Assembly (NCBI GenBank): GCA_018819205.1
Contig: JAHJQE010000011.1
Location: 47,978 to 111,977 of the forward strand
Source: Gammaproteobacteria bacterium
Lineage (GTDB): Bacteria > Pseudomonadota > Gammaproteobacteria > Burkholderiales > Gallionellaceae
DNA: 64,000 bases
Direction: 5' to 3'
The position numbers and the translations under genes were made by a program. This document shows positions 35,368-45,100 of this stretch, piece after piece; position 1 is the first letter of the stretch; the number at the start of each line of letters is the position of its first letter. The notes beneath the pieces are model-generated. The model saw nothing but the letters and a program-made list of their open reading frames with translations, was not told where the DNA came from and did no database searches.

Positions 35368-36165
35368 TCAAGTCAGGACTTTGAATAGTAATTTGGTCGC
35401 CAGCACGATCAGCAAGCCGGCGAACAACTTGCGCAACAACTCCACGTTCAAACGATGTGCCGCCCTCGCACCTAAGGGGGCACTGAGCATGGTGGCAATC
35501 GCAATCCAGAACAGGGCGGGCAGGTAGACATAACCGATGTGCAGGTCCGGCAGCCCTTCGATCTGGGCGCCGACCAAGATGTAGCCCAGAGATCCCCCGA
35601 TCGCGATAGGGAAACCAATGGCGGAAGAGGTGCCGATAGCATGACGTATCGGCAGATTGCACCAGAGCAGGAAGGGCACGATCAGCGTGCCGCCGCCGAT
35701 GGAAACCAGACTGCTGATCCAGCCAGTGAATGAGCCAAAGAGTGATAGTCCTGTCACACCGGGCAATTGGCGAGCTGCATGCGGACGCTTGTCGATCAAC
35801 ATCTGCGTAGCGGCAAAATATACGAACAGCGCGAAGAAAATGCCGAGGCCTTTGGCCGGGATGGTGGAAGCGGTCAATGCGCCGATGCCCGTGCCGAGCA
35901 GGATGCCGGGCGAGATGTGGCGCACGACCTGCCAGTCTACTGCGCCATGCTGGTGGTGTTTGCGCATGCTGGCGAGCGAGGTGAATATGATGGTCGCCAT
36001 CGAGGTGCCGAGCGCAAGATGCATGATGTGTTCTGGTGCGAAATGTTGGGCATCGAACATCAGCAACAACACCGGTACTAGCACAAGTCCGCCGCCAACG
36101 CCGAACAGTCCGGCCAGAAAACCGGCAAATGCGCCCAGCACCAGATAGGCGACATACCACTCCAT
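35368..36165 (-). CDS. TauE/SafE-family sulfite exporter-like membrane protein
   Basis: GFLAGLFGVGGGLVLVPVLL and SLVSIGGGTLIVPFLLW repeats. Confidence 0.9.
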   Translation of the reverse strand: MEWYVAYLVLGAFAGFLAGLFGVGGGLVLVPVLLLMFDAQHFAPEHIMHLALGTSMATIIFTSLASMRKHHQHGAVDWQVVRHISPGILLGTGIGALTASTIPAKGLGIFFALFVYFAATQMLIDKRPHAARQLPGVTGLSLFGSFTGWISSLVSIGGGTLIVPFLLWCNLPIRHAIGTSSAIGFPIAIGGSLGYILVGAQIEGLPDLHIGYVYLPALFWIAIATMLSAPLGARAAHRLNVELLRKLFAGLLIVLATKLLFKVLT

Positions 36166-36629
36166 CAGCTATGCACTAACCGCGTCGTAATGAACTTCCA
36201 TTCCGCCGGGTCTAACGGGGTGATGGACAAGCGATTACCGCGTTGCAGGGTGCGCATGTGTTCCAACTCGGGATATTGTCTGAGCTCATTCAGGGATATC
36301 AGCACGATCTTCTGCACCAGCTTTACATCCACATTCATCCAGCGCGGCTGCTCGGGAGTAGCCTTGGCGTCGAAGTATTTGCTCTTCTTGTCGAATTGTG
36401 TGGCATCCGGATACGCAGGGCTGCACACCTCGGCGATACCCGCGATGCCGGGTTCCTTGCAGTTCGAGTGGTAGAACAGCACACCGTCGCCGATGTTCAT
36501 CTGGTCGCGCATGAAGTTGCGTGCCTGATAGTTGCGCACGCCATACCATGCAACGGTCTGCTCCGGCAGTTTGGCCAGATCGTCGATGCTGACATCGGAA
36601 GGTTCGGATTTCATCAGCCAGTAGCGCAT
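36165..36629 (-). CDS. EVE domain-containing protein
   Basis: RYWLMKSEPSDVSIDDL..WYGVRNYQARNFMRDQMNIGDGVLFYHSNC. Confidence 0.93.
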   Translation of the reverse strand: MRYWLMKSEPSDVSIDDLAKLPEQTVAWYGVRNYQARNFMRDQMNIGDGVLFYHSNCKEPGIAGIAEVCSPAYPDATQFDKKSKYFDAKATPEQPRWMNVDVKLVQKIVLISLNELRQYPELEHMRTLQRGNRLSITPLDPAEWKFITTRLVHS

Positions 36630-36648
36630 GGAAGTATCCCTTCAAATG

Positions 36649-36674
36649 AAAAGTGCGACCCTTAAGGATCGCAC
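36649..36674 (-). terminator. Rho-independent terminator downstream of 6S RNA
   Basis: On the minus strand: GTGCGATCC-TTAA-GGGTCGCAC then TTTT. Confidence 0.8.
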
Positions 36675-36675
36675 T

Positions 36676-36824
36676 GGAATAAAGGCCCCCGCCTGTGCCG
36701 TTGACTCAATGTCTTGAACCTGGGTTCAAGAGGGTCGGTTCCCGGTTACATCAGGTGCTTCCACAAGGGATGCTCACAACAGTAACTTGAATGGGGCGCA
36801 ACCTAAGCATTAGCTCATTGGTTC
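36676..36824 (-). ncRNA. ssrS: 6S RNA (ends approximate)
   Basis: Minus strand carries CTCTTGAACCCAGGTTCAAGacattgagtcaacggcacaGGCGGGGGCC, resembling the conserved 3' half of 6S RNA; adjacent to zapA; CATAAT -10 about 6-11 nt upstream. Confidence 0.82.
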
Positions 36825-36873
36825 AAAGAATTATGAATCTCACGAACACCGCAGGGGACAAACTGTCGATCAG

Positions 36874-37188
36874 TTAAAACAACTGATCCTGGTCGACCAG
36901 CGCATTATCGATGGTCGCCTGCATACTTTGCATTCTACGCTTCAATTCGGCGAGGTCAAAGCCGCCGCCGACACGCGTGGTAAGTAATTCGTGTGTGATG
37001 TTGAGCGCTGCCATGATGGCGATACGTTCGACCGAGGCGATCTTGCCGGCATCACGGATCTCGCGCATCTTGAGGTCCAGATATTTGACCGCATCCAGCA
37101 ATTCACCTCGCTCATCGGCTGGACAGGCGACGCGGAACTCGCGGTCAAGGATGTTCACATCCAGAAAGCTGGTCTTTGCTTCACTCAT
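36874..37188 (-). CDS. zapA: Cell division protein ZapA
   Basis: VNILDREFRVACPADERGELLDAVKYLDLKMREIRDAGK..ERIAIMAALNITHELL. Confidence 0.94.
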   Translation of the reverse strand: MSEAKTSFLDVNILDREFRVACPADERGELLDAVKYLDLKMREIRDAGKIASVERIAIMAALNITHELLTTRVGGGFDLAELKRRMQSMQATIDNALVDQDQLF

Positions 37189-37385
37189 AATGCTTCGGCA
37201 GGAAATTGGTCGAGGAGTTTTTCAAGGCGCGATGCAGCTTGATCGATCTTGTCCTGATGTTTGCGTTGCTCGTTCAGGGCCGAAGCAACATGTTGACGCA
37301 ATTGTTGGTTCTCCTCACGCAGGCGATGATTGAGCTGCACCAGTTGGTGCAGTTTCTGTTCGAGTGAGTCGAGTTCGCTAAGCAT
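37185..37385 (-). CDS. Short coiled-coil protein upstream of zapA (ZapB-like)
   Basis: Heptad-rich LEQKLHQLVQLNHRLREENQQLRQHVA; 4-bp overlap with zapA. Confidence 0.75.
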   Translation of the reverse strand: MLSELDSLEQKLHQLVQLNHRLREENQQLRQHVASALNEQRKHQDKIDQAASRLEKLLDQFPAEAL

Positions 37386-37492
37386 GCGTGCACTATAGTT
37401 TTTATTTCCCTGTTAAGTCAATTGCTAACGGAATGTTTTGCAAGTATTTTGGAGTCGATGCATGCCAAGCCTGCTACAATCCGTCTTGCTTC

Positions 37493-37665
37493 AAGGTGCT
37501 GAAGGGCGAGAGTCCTTCAGTTAAACGGGAAGCAGGTGAGATGCCTGTGCTGCCCCCGCAACGGTAAGCAAGTGAGGGTTCGTCGATATGCCACTGTGCG
37601 CAAGCATGGGAAGGCGGCGAATCAAGACTTGTGAGCCCGGATACCGGCCTTGGGCGAGGTTCAGG
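37493..37665 (+). promoter_or_regulatory. Cobalamin (AdoCbl) riboswitch
   Basis: Conserved blocks: AAACGGGAAGCAGGTGAGATGCCTGTGCTGCCCCCGCAACGGTAAGC ... GAGCCCGGATACCGGCC; upstream of btuB. Confidence 0.95.
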
Positions 37666-37775
37666 AAATGCTGCGGGCGGCGCATGGACGATGTCATTAC
37701 TATCATCGCCTGCAGTTCTTCCTGGTTTTATCGTTGTTCCAACGGGGACGCTTGGAACACTCTCAGGAAAATCAA

Positions 37776-39587
37776 ATGAAACAACAGAAACTCATTGCCG
37801 CACTGCTGTGTGCGGTATCCACCCTGGCCGTTGCCCAGGACAGTCTCGATGAAGTGGTGGTGACTGCCGCGCGTAGCGAGCAAGGCATCACTCAAACTTT
37901 GCTGCATACCAGTGTCATCTCACAGCACGATATTCAGGCTTCAGGCGCTGCAGATGTGCCAACTTTGCTGCGCAGCCTGTCCGGCGTGGAAGTTACGCAG
38001 AGCGGTGGTGTCGGTTCGCAGAGCAGCCTGTTCCTGCGCGGTACGAATTCAACGCATACGCTGGTATTGCTGGACGGGGTGCGTGTCGGTTCTGCCACGT
38101 CCGGCGCGTCAGCGTTCGGCCAGCTGATGCCGGATCAGATTGAACGCATCGAGGTCGTGCGCGGTAACGTCAGTAGTCTGTACGGCTCAGAGGCCATTGG
38201 TGGCGTGGTACAGATATTCACCAAGCGCGGCCAGGGGACGCCCAAAGCCCAAGTCAGTGCCGGTTATGGCACGCATGCCACGCGCCGTGCGAGTGCATCT
38301 TTTGGAGGTGAAATGAATGATGCCCACTTCCATGTGGGAGTGTCAAAGTTCGCTACCGATGGCGTGTCCGCGCTTAATACGACGCTGAATCCTTCAGCCA
38401 ATCCGGATGCGGATGGCTACGATAACACCAGTGTGTCGGCCCAAGCTGGCTATGCCTTCAATCGCGCCCATCGCATCGACGCCTCCTTGTTCCAGAGTCA
38501 GGGCAAGGTGAAGTTCGACAATGCGTATGGTGTGGTGACGGATATACATGATAGCGATAGCACATTGTCAAAATGGTCGCTGCGTTTGCATGATCAATTG
38601 TTGCCAGCTTGGCAAAGCAGTTTGATGCTGGCACAGGGGACGGACGATCTGGCCAGCAATACCAATGGTGTGCGCAGTTCGCAATTCAAGACAGTGAACG
38701 ATCAGCTCTCCTGGCAGAACACTCTGGATACTGGTGCGCAAGGCGTACTGTTACTGGGCGCAGAAAGATTGAAGCAGCGCGTGAGCGGCACTACTGCATT
38801 CACTATGAACGCACGTAGCAGCAACAGTTATTTCGCGGGGTACATGGGTGACTACGGTGTGCATCAGGTTCAGGTGAATATGCGTCAGGATCGTTATTCG
38901 GATTTCGGCACTGCCAATACCGGCTTGCTGGGTTACGGTTTACGGGTGACTGATAGCTGGCGCCTTACGGCAAACGCCTCCACTGCGTTCAAGGCACCGA
39001 CGTTCAATGACATGTATTACCCGCTTTCCTTCGGTTATCAGGGTAACCCCAACCTCAAGCCGGAGCGCGCGCGAAATGTTGAGTTTGGTGCGCATTACCT
39101 GCAAGGAGGAATGCATCTGGACGGCGTGCTGTTCAGGAATCGCATTCTTGATCTGATTGCGATCAACAGCAGCTACACCACGATGGAGAATATCGACGAG
39201 GCTGTGATCGAGGGGATGGAGCTGGTTTATGGCGTACGGCAAGGTGGAGTAGCGGTCGAGAATGCGCTGACACTGCAAAGTCCGCGCAATGCAAAGACCG
39301 GCGCACAACTGTCACGGCGTGCACAGGTGTTGAATACGCTCACGGTCGCCCGCACTTTTGAGGCGGGCAGCATCGGGTTCGAATGGCGAGCCAGTAGTGC
39401 GCGCACGGATGGGTTCAACACACTGGCCTCTTATGACGTGATCAGCCTTTCCGCCCAATGGCAGGTCGCACAGCATGTGAATATGAATGCGCGCATGGAT
39501 AATCTGTTCAATCAGGATTACATGCTGGCATACGGATATAACACACCTGGCCGCGTCCTTTATGTCGGCTTGAATTACCGGCCATAA
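37776..39587 (+). CDS. btuB: TonB-dependent vitamin B12 outer-membrane receptor BtuB
   Basis: Signal peptide, TonB box DEVVVTAAR, plug domain, downstream of the B12 riboswitch. Confidence 0.92.
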   Translation: MKQQKLIAALLCAVSTLAVAQDSLDEVVVTAARSEQGITQTLLHTSVISQHDIQASGAADVPTLLRSLSGVEVTQSGGVGSQSSLFLRGTNSTHTLVLLDGVRVGSATSGASAFGQLMPDQIERIEVVRGNVSSLYGSEAIGGVVQIFTKRGQGTPKAQVSAGYGTHATRRASASFGGEMNDAHFHVGVSKFATDGVSALNTTLNPSANPDADGYDNTSVSAQAGYAFNRAHRIDASLFQSQGKVKFDNAYGVVTDIHDSDSTLSKWSLRLHDQLLPAWQSSLMLAQGTDDLASNTNGVRSSQFKTVNDQLSWQNTLDTGAQGVLLLGAERLKQRVSGTTAFTMNARSSNSYFAGYMGDYGVHQVQVNMRQDRYSDFGTANTGLLGYGLRVTDSWRLTANASTAFKAPTFNDMYYPLSFGYQGNPNLKPERARNVEFGAHYLQGGMHLDGVLFRNRILDLIAINSSYTTMENIDEAVIEGMELVYGVRQGGVAVENALTLQSPRNAKTGAQLSRRAQVLNTLTVARTFEAGSIGFEWRASSARTDGFNTLASYDVISLSAQWQVAQHVNMNARMDNLFNQDYMLAYGYNTPGRVLYVGLNYRP

Positions 39588-39623
39588 CAGGCTGCACGGC
39601 GGATTGGCGCCATTTCTGGTAAA

Positions 39624-39651
39624 GTTCCTGCCAGTGATCGCTGGCAGGAAC
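39624..39651 (+). other. Perfect intercistronic hairpin between btuB and the btuM-like gene
   Basis: GTTCCTGCCAG-TGATCG-CTGGCAGGAAC, 11-bp stem, no T-run; ends just before the GGGAGA ribosome-binding site. Confidence 0.8.
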
Positions 39652-39666
39652 CTCGGGAGAATCTTA

Positions 39667-40251
39667 ATGAATATTTTACAAAACAAAACAGTCTGGATCG
39701 CATCGGCATTACTGCTGTTAATGGCGTTGACGCGCTACAACCATTTCGGTTCAGCCTTGTCTTTGCCAGATGCTTCATATGCCGTGTTCTTTCTGGGTGG
39801 TCTTTTCCTCGGTCGTGTACGCGGTGCCTTGGTGATTCTTGCATTGCTGATGATAGAGGCGGCGATGGTCGATTATTACGCGATCAACTTCCGCGAAGTG
39901 AGTGGCTGGTGTGTGACCTCGGCCTACACCTTCCTGGTATTCGCCTATGGCGCGCTGTGGTTCATTGGTCGCTGGTATGCGCCGCACCATGATCTGACGC
40001 TCAAAGGCATGGCAGGCCTGTTGCTGGCAGGCGCAGTTGCAGGTAGTGCGGCGTTCGTCATCGCCAACGTGAGTTTTTATCTGTTGGCCGGATATTTCGA
40101 CAGCATGAGCGTTATCCAGTATGTCTCCAGCGTCGCGCAATACTACGGTCCTTATGTCGCAGTGGCGGTGTTCTACATCGGTTCGGCGGCGGGGGCGCAG
40201 ATGCTGTTCGCATTGCTCAGCGGCAAGAATCGGCAGGTCGATGCACGCTGA
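39667..40251 (+). CDS. btuM: Probable solitary ECF-type vitamin B12 S-component (BtuM-like)
   Basis: 195 aa, about 6 hydrophobic segments; single Cys at position 82 (VSGWCVTS); downstream of btuB and a cobalamin riboswitch. Confidence 0.7.
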   Translation: MNILQNKTVWIASALLLLMALTRYNHFGSALSLPDASYAVFFLGGLFLGRVRGALVILALLMIEAAMVDYYAINFREVSGWCVTSAYTFLVFAYGALWFIGRWYAPHHDLTLKGMAGLLLAGAVAGSAAFVIANVSFYLLAGYFDSMSVIQYVSSVAQYYGPYVAVAVFYIGSAAGAQMLFALLSGKNRQVDAR

Positions 40252-40278
40252 TTCAGCCCCTCGGAGCATTGCTGTCCG

Positions 40279-42033
40279 ATGACTAGCGCGCAACTCTACC
40301 TGCGCTTGATGCGCTATGTACGCCCGCATTGGCGGGTGTTCGCAATTTCCATCCTCGGCATGGCAGTGGCTGCGGCAACTGAGCCCTTGTTGCCGGCATT
40401 ACTCAAGCCATTCCTCGACGGTACCTTCGTGCACAAAGATGATGCGGTGATGCATTGGGCGCCGGTATTCATCCTGGTCATATTCTTTGTTCGCGGCATC
40501 GCAACCTTCTTCGGGTCGTATGCTATCCACTGGGTAGGGAACAAGGTGGTCATGGATCTGCGTGCTGAGATGTTTGGAAAATTGATGTCCTTGCCTACGC
40601 GCTACTACGATGATCATGCAACCGGTTCTTTGATCTCCAAACTCACCTACGATGTGACCAATGTCACGGCTGCAGCTACCAGTGTAGTCACCATCACCAT
40701 CCGCGACAGCATCATCATCCTCGGTCTGCTGGGCTGGCTGTTCTACCTGGACTGGAAGCTGACATTGATCTCGCTTACCGTCGCACCCGTGGTGGCCTGG
40801 GTGATTCAGACGATCAACCGCCGACTGCGCAGTTCCAGTCGTGATACGCAACAGGCAATGGGAAGCATCACGCAAGTGATCGAGGAAAGTGTGACTGCCC
40901 ACAAGGTGGTCAAGTTGTTCGGCGGTCAGCAATATGAACAGCAACGCTTCGACCAGGAAATCAACTGGGTACGTCGGCATATGATGAAGCAGGCTGCTGC
41001 TGCTGTGGCCAACGTACCCATCGTGCAGATGGTTGCGGCGATAGCTTTGGCTTTCGTGATCTACCTGGCGATTGGCCAGGCACAGAGTGATGCCACGACC
41101 GTTGGCAGCTTCCTTTCGTTTGTCGCGGCGATGCTGATGCTTACAGCACCACTGAAGCGCATCACCAGCATCAATGAATTTATCCAGCGCGGCTTGGCAG
41201 CTGCAGAAAGTGTCTTTGCTTTACTGGATACCGAGAGTGAAGTCGACCAGGGAAAATTGCATTTGGGAAGGGTGAAGGGAGCTGTTAGCTTTCAGCACAT
41301 CGACTTTGCTTACCTGCCGGGTGGCAAATTGGTTCTGAACGACATCGATCTGGATATTCCTGCAGGACAGGTGGTGGCGCTGGTGGGGGCTTCTGGAAGC
41401 GGCAAAAGTACTTTGGCGAATCTGGTGCCGCGTTTTTATGAGCTGAGCAAAGGACGCATTCAGATCGACGGGCAGGATATACATGACGTATCGTTGGTCA
41501 GCCTGCGCGCGAACATCGCGCTGGTAAGTCAGGAAGTGGTGCTGTTCAACGATACCATCGCAGCCAACATCGCCTACGGTCAGATGCGCGCAGTGCCTGA
41601 GAGCGAGATCGTCGCGGCGGCAGCGGCGGCTCATGCGATGGAATTCATCAAGGATATGCCGCAGGGGCTGCAGACGCTGGTCGGAGAAAAGGGTTTACGC
41701 CTATCCGGCGGGCAGCGCCAGCGCATCGCCATCGCACGCGCCATCCTCAAGGACGCCCCCATCTTGATTCTGGACGAGGCGACTTCGGCACTGGACAGCG
41801 AATCCGAGCGTCATGTGCAGGCTGCGTTGGAGATACTGATGCGTGGGCGCACCACGCTGGTGATAGCGCACCGTCTGTCCACCATCGAGAAGGCGGACCG
41901 CATCGTGGTATTGAGCAAGGGGCGGATCGTGGAAGCGGGTACCCATGCTCAGTTGCTGGACAAGGATGGCGAATATGCGCAACTGCATCGCACACAGTTT
42001 GGCGGGGCAGGGGAACAGGAAATTTCTGCATAA
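40279..42033 (+). CDS. msbA: Lipid A export ATP-binding/permease protein MsbA
   Basis: ABC TM domain plus GASGSGKSTLANL, LSGGQRQRIAIARAIL. Confidence 0.93.
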   Translation: MTSAQLYLRLMRYVRPHWRVFAISILGMAVAAATEPLLPALLKPFLDGTFVHKDDAVMHWAPVFILVIFFVRGIATFFGSYAIHWVGNKVVMDLRAEMFGKLMSLPTRYYDDHATGSLISKLTYDVTNVTAAATSVVTITIRDSIIILGLLGWLFYLDWKLTLISLTVAPVVAWVIQTINRRLRSSSRDTQQAMGSITQVIEESVTAHKVVKLFGGQQYEQQRFDQEINWVRRHMMKQAAAAVANVPIVQMVAAIALAFVIYLAIGQAQSDATTVGSFLSFVAAMLMLTAPLKRITSINEFIQRGLAAAESVFALLDTESEVDQGKLHLGRVKGAVSFQHIDFAYLPGGKLVLNDIDLDIPAGQVVALVGASGSGKSTLANLVPRFYELSKGRIQIDGQDIHDVSLVSLRANIALVSQEVVLFNDTIAANIAYGQMRAVPESEIVAAAAAAHAMEFIKDMPQGLQTLVGEKGLRLSGGQRQRIAIARAILKDAPILILDEATSALDSESERHVQAALEILMRGRTTLVIAHRLSTIEKADRIVVLSKGRIVEAGTHAQLLDKDGEYAQLHRTQFGGAGEQEISA

Positions 42034-42038
42034 GCAGG

Positions 42039-42066
42039 TTGACAGCAGGGATACTTCTGGTAAATT
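42039..42066 (+). promoter_or_regulatory. Predicted promoter of the peroxiredoxin gene
   Basis: TTGACA - 16 bp - TAAATT. Confidence 0.6.
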
Positions 42067-42114
42067 CCATACCCTAGCATTTCACTCAACATTAACTCTT
42101 TATTGGAGGTCACC

Positions 42115-42717
42115 ATGGCAGTACTCGTAGGCAAGCAAGCTCCTGATTTCAACGCAGTTACCGTGATGGGTAACAACGAGATCAATGAAACATTCAATCT
42201 GAGCAAGCACATCAACGGCAAATACGCAGTGGTGTTCTTCTACCCGCTGGATTTCACCTTCGTGTGCCCATCCGAGCTGATCGCATTCGATCACCGTCTG
42301 GAAGAATTCAAGAAGCGCAACGTGGAAGTGATCGGCGTGTCCATCGACTCCCAGTTCACCCACTTGGCATGGAAGAACACCCCGGTAGAGAAGGGGGGCA
42401 TCGGACAGGTTCAATATCCACTGGTCGCGGACGTTAAGCACGAGATCTGCAAGGCCTACGACGTGGAAGCCGATGCGGGCGTGGCATTCCGTGGTTCCTT
42501 CCTGATCGACCGCGCTGGTGTAGTGCGTCACCAGGTGGTGAACGACCTGCCGCTAGGTCGCAATATCGACGAGATGCTGCGCATGATCGACGCGCTGCAA
42601 TTCACTGAAGAGCACGGCGAAGTCTGCCCGGCTGGCTGGAGCAAGGGCAAGGCCGGCATGAACGCTTCTCCAGACGGCGTTGCCAAGTACCTGGCATCGC
42701 ATGCCAAGGAACTGTAA
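42115..42717 (+). CDS. Typical 2-Cys peroxiredoxin (AhpC/Prx1 family)
   Basis: DFTFVCPSELIAF peroxidatic Cys; GEVCPAGW resolving Cys. Confidence 0.95.
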   Translation: MAVLVGKQAPDFNAVTVMGNNEINETFNLSKHINGKYAVVFFYPLDFTFVCPSELIAFDHRLEEFKKRNVEVIGVSIDSQFTHLAWKNTPVEKGGIGQVQYPLVADVKHEICKAYDVEADAGVAFRGSFLIDRAGVVRHQVVNDLPLGRNIDEMLRMIDALQFTEEHGEVCPAGWSKGKAGMNASPDGVAKYLASHAKEL

Positions 42718-42740
42718 GAACTGAGTTTCACAGTCAGTGC

Positions 42741-42765
42741 AAAAAGGCCCCTTCGGGGCCTTTTT
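42741..42765 (+). terminator. Rho-independent terminator after peroxiredoxin
   Basis: AAAAAGGCCCC-TTC-GGGGCCTTTTT. Confidence 0.93.
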
Positions 42766-42806
42766 GCATTCTTGCCAAGACTGCTAGAATCCGCGACGTT
42801 CTCAAT

Positions 42807-44273
42807 ATGCGGATTTCCTTCATGCTGGTCGGCTTCGTCTTCCTCTACCTTGTCTTGTCCATCGGCATCGGCATGTATGCCGCCACCAAGGTGCACAATG
42901 CGCGCGACTACATCACTGCCGGGCGATCGCTGCCGATGTACATCGTGCTGGCCATGGTGTTCGCCACCTGGTTCGGTGCAGAAACTGTACTGGGCATCCC
43001 GGCCACGTTCATGGAAGAGGATCTGGGCGGGTTGATCTCCGACCCGTTTGGCGCTTCGCTGTGCTTGGTCCTGTTCGGACTGTTCTTCGCGCGCAAGCTG
43101 TACCGTATGAACCTGCTCACCATCGGTGACTTCTATCGTCAGCGGTTCGGGCACAAGGTCGAGGTCATCGCCGGTATCGCCATCGCTTTGTCCTATCTGG
43201 GCTGGGTGTCGGCGCAGGTCACTGCGCTGGGGCTGGTGTTTAACGTGCTGTCGGACGGCACCATCACCCAAGCGCAGGGTATCCTCATCGGCGCGGCGAT
43301 CGTGTTGCTGTACACGCTTTACGGCGGCATGTGGTCGGTGGCGCTTACCACCTTCGTGCAGATGATCGTCATCGTCATCGGCCTCATCTATATCTCGACA
43401 TTGCTGGCGAATATGACAGGCGGTGTCGCGCCGGTCGTGCAGCACGCGGTGGATAACAATAAATTCAATTTCTGGCCCGACCTGAACGCGGTGGCGATGG
43501 TGGCGTTCATCTCCGGCCTGCTCACCATGGGCTTCGGCTCCATCCCGCAGCAGGACGTGTTCCAGCGCGCCAACACCTCGAAGAACGAGAACGTTGCAGT
43601 GTGGGGTACGGTGCTGGGTGGCGTCGCCTATTTCCTGTTCGCGGCCGTGCCGCTGTTCATGGCCTATTCGGCCAACCTGATCGATCCGGCGCTGACTGCT
43701 CAATGGATGGCGGAGGATAGCCAGAAGTTGCTGCCAGAACTGGTCAAGGCGCACCTGCCGCTCATCGCGCAGGTGATCTTCTATGGCGCCTTGCTGTCGG
43801 TCATCATGAGTACTGCCTCAGGCACCTTGCTCGCGCCGTCAGTCACGCTGTCTGAGAACGTGCTCAAAGGCTGGCTCACGCGCAAGAACCTGTCTGACCA
43901 CAAGATGCTGGTGATGACGCGCTGGGTGGTCGGAGTCTTCTCGGTGTGCGTCACACTCTATGCATTGTGGGCGCTGGATCAGGAGACAGGTATCCACCAG
44001 ATGGTGGAGAACGCCTACAAGGTGACGCTGGTGCTGGCCTTCACGCCGCTGGTGGCTGGGCTGTACTGGAAGCGCGCCACGACGTTGGGTGCCTACTGGG
44101 CGATGGGGCTGGGCGTCGCGGCATGGTTGCCGATGGAGTTCATCGCGCCAGAGGCGGCGCTGCCGCCGCAATTCGTCGGATTCCTGATGAGCATCGTCGG
44201 CATGGTCTTCGGTTCTCTGCTGTCGAAGACGGAAGGTCCATTGCGCGAAAAAACGCAGCCAGCCGCGGAATAG
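42807..44273 (+). CDS. Sodium:solute symporter (SSS) family protein
   Basis: Polytopic; ARDYITAGRSLPMYIVLAMVFATWFGAETVLG; FISGLLTMGFGSIPQQDVFQRANTSKNE. Confidence 0.9.
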   Translation: MRISFMLVGFVFLYLVLSIGIGMYAATKVHNARDYITAGRSLPMYIVLAMVFATWFGAETVLGIPATFMEEDLGGLISDPFGASLCLVLFGLFFARKLYRMNLLTIGDFYRQRFGHKVEVIAGIAIALSYLGWVSAQVTALGLVFNVLSDGTITQAQGILIGAAIVLLYTLYGGMWSVALTTFVQMIVIVIGLIYISTLLANMTGGVAPVVQHAVDNNKFNFWPDLNAVAMVAFISGLLTMGFGSIPQQDVFQRANTSKNENVAVWGTVLGGVAYFLFAAVPLFMAYSANLIDPALTAQWMAEDSQKLLPELVKAHLPLIAQVIFYGALLSVIMSTASGTLLAPSVTLSENVLKGWLTRKNLSDHKMLVMTRWVVGVFSVCVTLYALWALDQETGIHQMVENAYKVTLVLAFTPLVAGLYWKRATTLGAYWAMGLGVAAWLPMEFIAPEAALPPQFVGFLMSIVGMVFGSLLSKTEGPLREKTQPAAE

Positions 44274-44276
44274 CCA

Positions 44277-44294
44277 CTGTCATGTTACTGTCAC
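44277..44294 (+). promoter_or_regulatory. PHO box upstream of phoB
   Basis: CTGTCATGTTACTGTCAC: two CTGTCA(T/C) repeats spaced as in the PhoB consensus. Confidence 0.88.
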
Positions 44295-44344
44295 AATAGT
44301 TTCATACCATCGTCGGCGAACCGTAACGAGAGATGGAGTACATG

Positions 44345-45034
44345 ATGACGACAGCCGATATCCTGCTGGTGGAAGATGAACCGGCGATCCAGGAGTTACT
44401 GGCATTCAATATCGCGCAATGTGGCTTTCGCGCGATCAAGGCGGAAGATGCGACTTCCGCGTTCGCCCACATCAATCGTGCCTTGCCTGATCTGATCCTG
44501 CTCGACTGGATGTTGCCCGGCGCTACGGGCGTGGAGATCGCGCGCAAGTTGCGCGCGGACTCCCGCACACGCGACATCCCGATCATCATGCTGACAGCGC
44601 GCACTGATGAGCGCGACAAGATACTGGGCCTCGAATCGGGTGCGGACGATTACATCACCAAGCCTTTTTCGCCACGTGAACTGATGGCGCGTATCCGTGC
44701 TGTGTTGCGCCGCCGCGCCCCGCAGATGAGCGACGAGACCGTGCGCGTGGAAGGCATCGAACTCTCGCCGACTACACACCGTGTTTCCGCCAACGGCCAG
44801 AACATCGAACTCGGTCCTACCGAGTTCCGCCTGCTGCATTTCTTCATGACCCATATCGAGCGTGTCTATAGCCGTGCACAGTTGCTCGATCAGGTCTGGG
44901 GCGATCACGTGTTCGTAGAGGAACGCACGGTAGACGTGCATATCCGCCGTTTGCGTCAGGCGCTGGAACCCTCAGAAACCGACAAGATGGTGCAGACTGT
45001 GCGTGGTAGCGGCTATCGCTTTTCACGAACATAA
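44345..45034 (+). CDS. phoB: Phosphate response regulator PhoB
   Basis: Receiver [23 protein letters not shown]; winged-helix DNA-binding domain; PHO box upstream. Confidence 0.93.
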   Translation: MTTADILLVEDEPAIQELLAFNIAQCGFRAIKAEDATSAFAHINRALPDLILLDWMLPGATGVEIARKLRADSRTRDIPIIMLTARTDERDKILGLESGADDYITKPFSPRELMARIRAVLRRRAPQMSDETVRVEGIELSPTTHRVSANGQNIELGPTEFRLLHFFMTHIERVYSRAQLLDQVWGDHVFVEERTVDVHIRRLRQALEPSETDKMVQTVRGSGYRFSRT

Positions 45035-45100
45035 ACGCCTGAGGCGCGCTGCGGCTGGTTCCGCCCGTATAATGCCGCCGTCCAATAACGAGATCATGCC

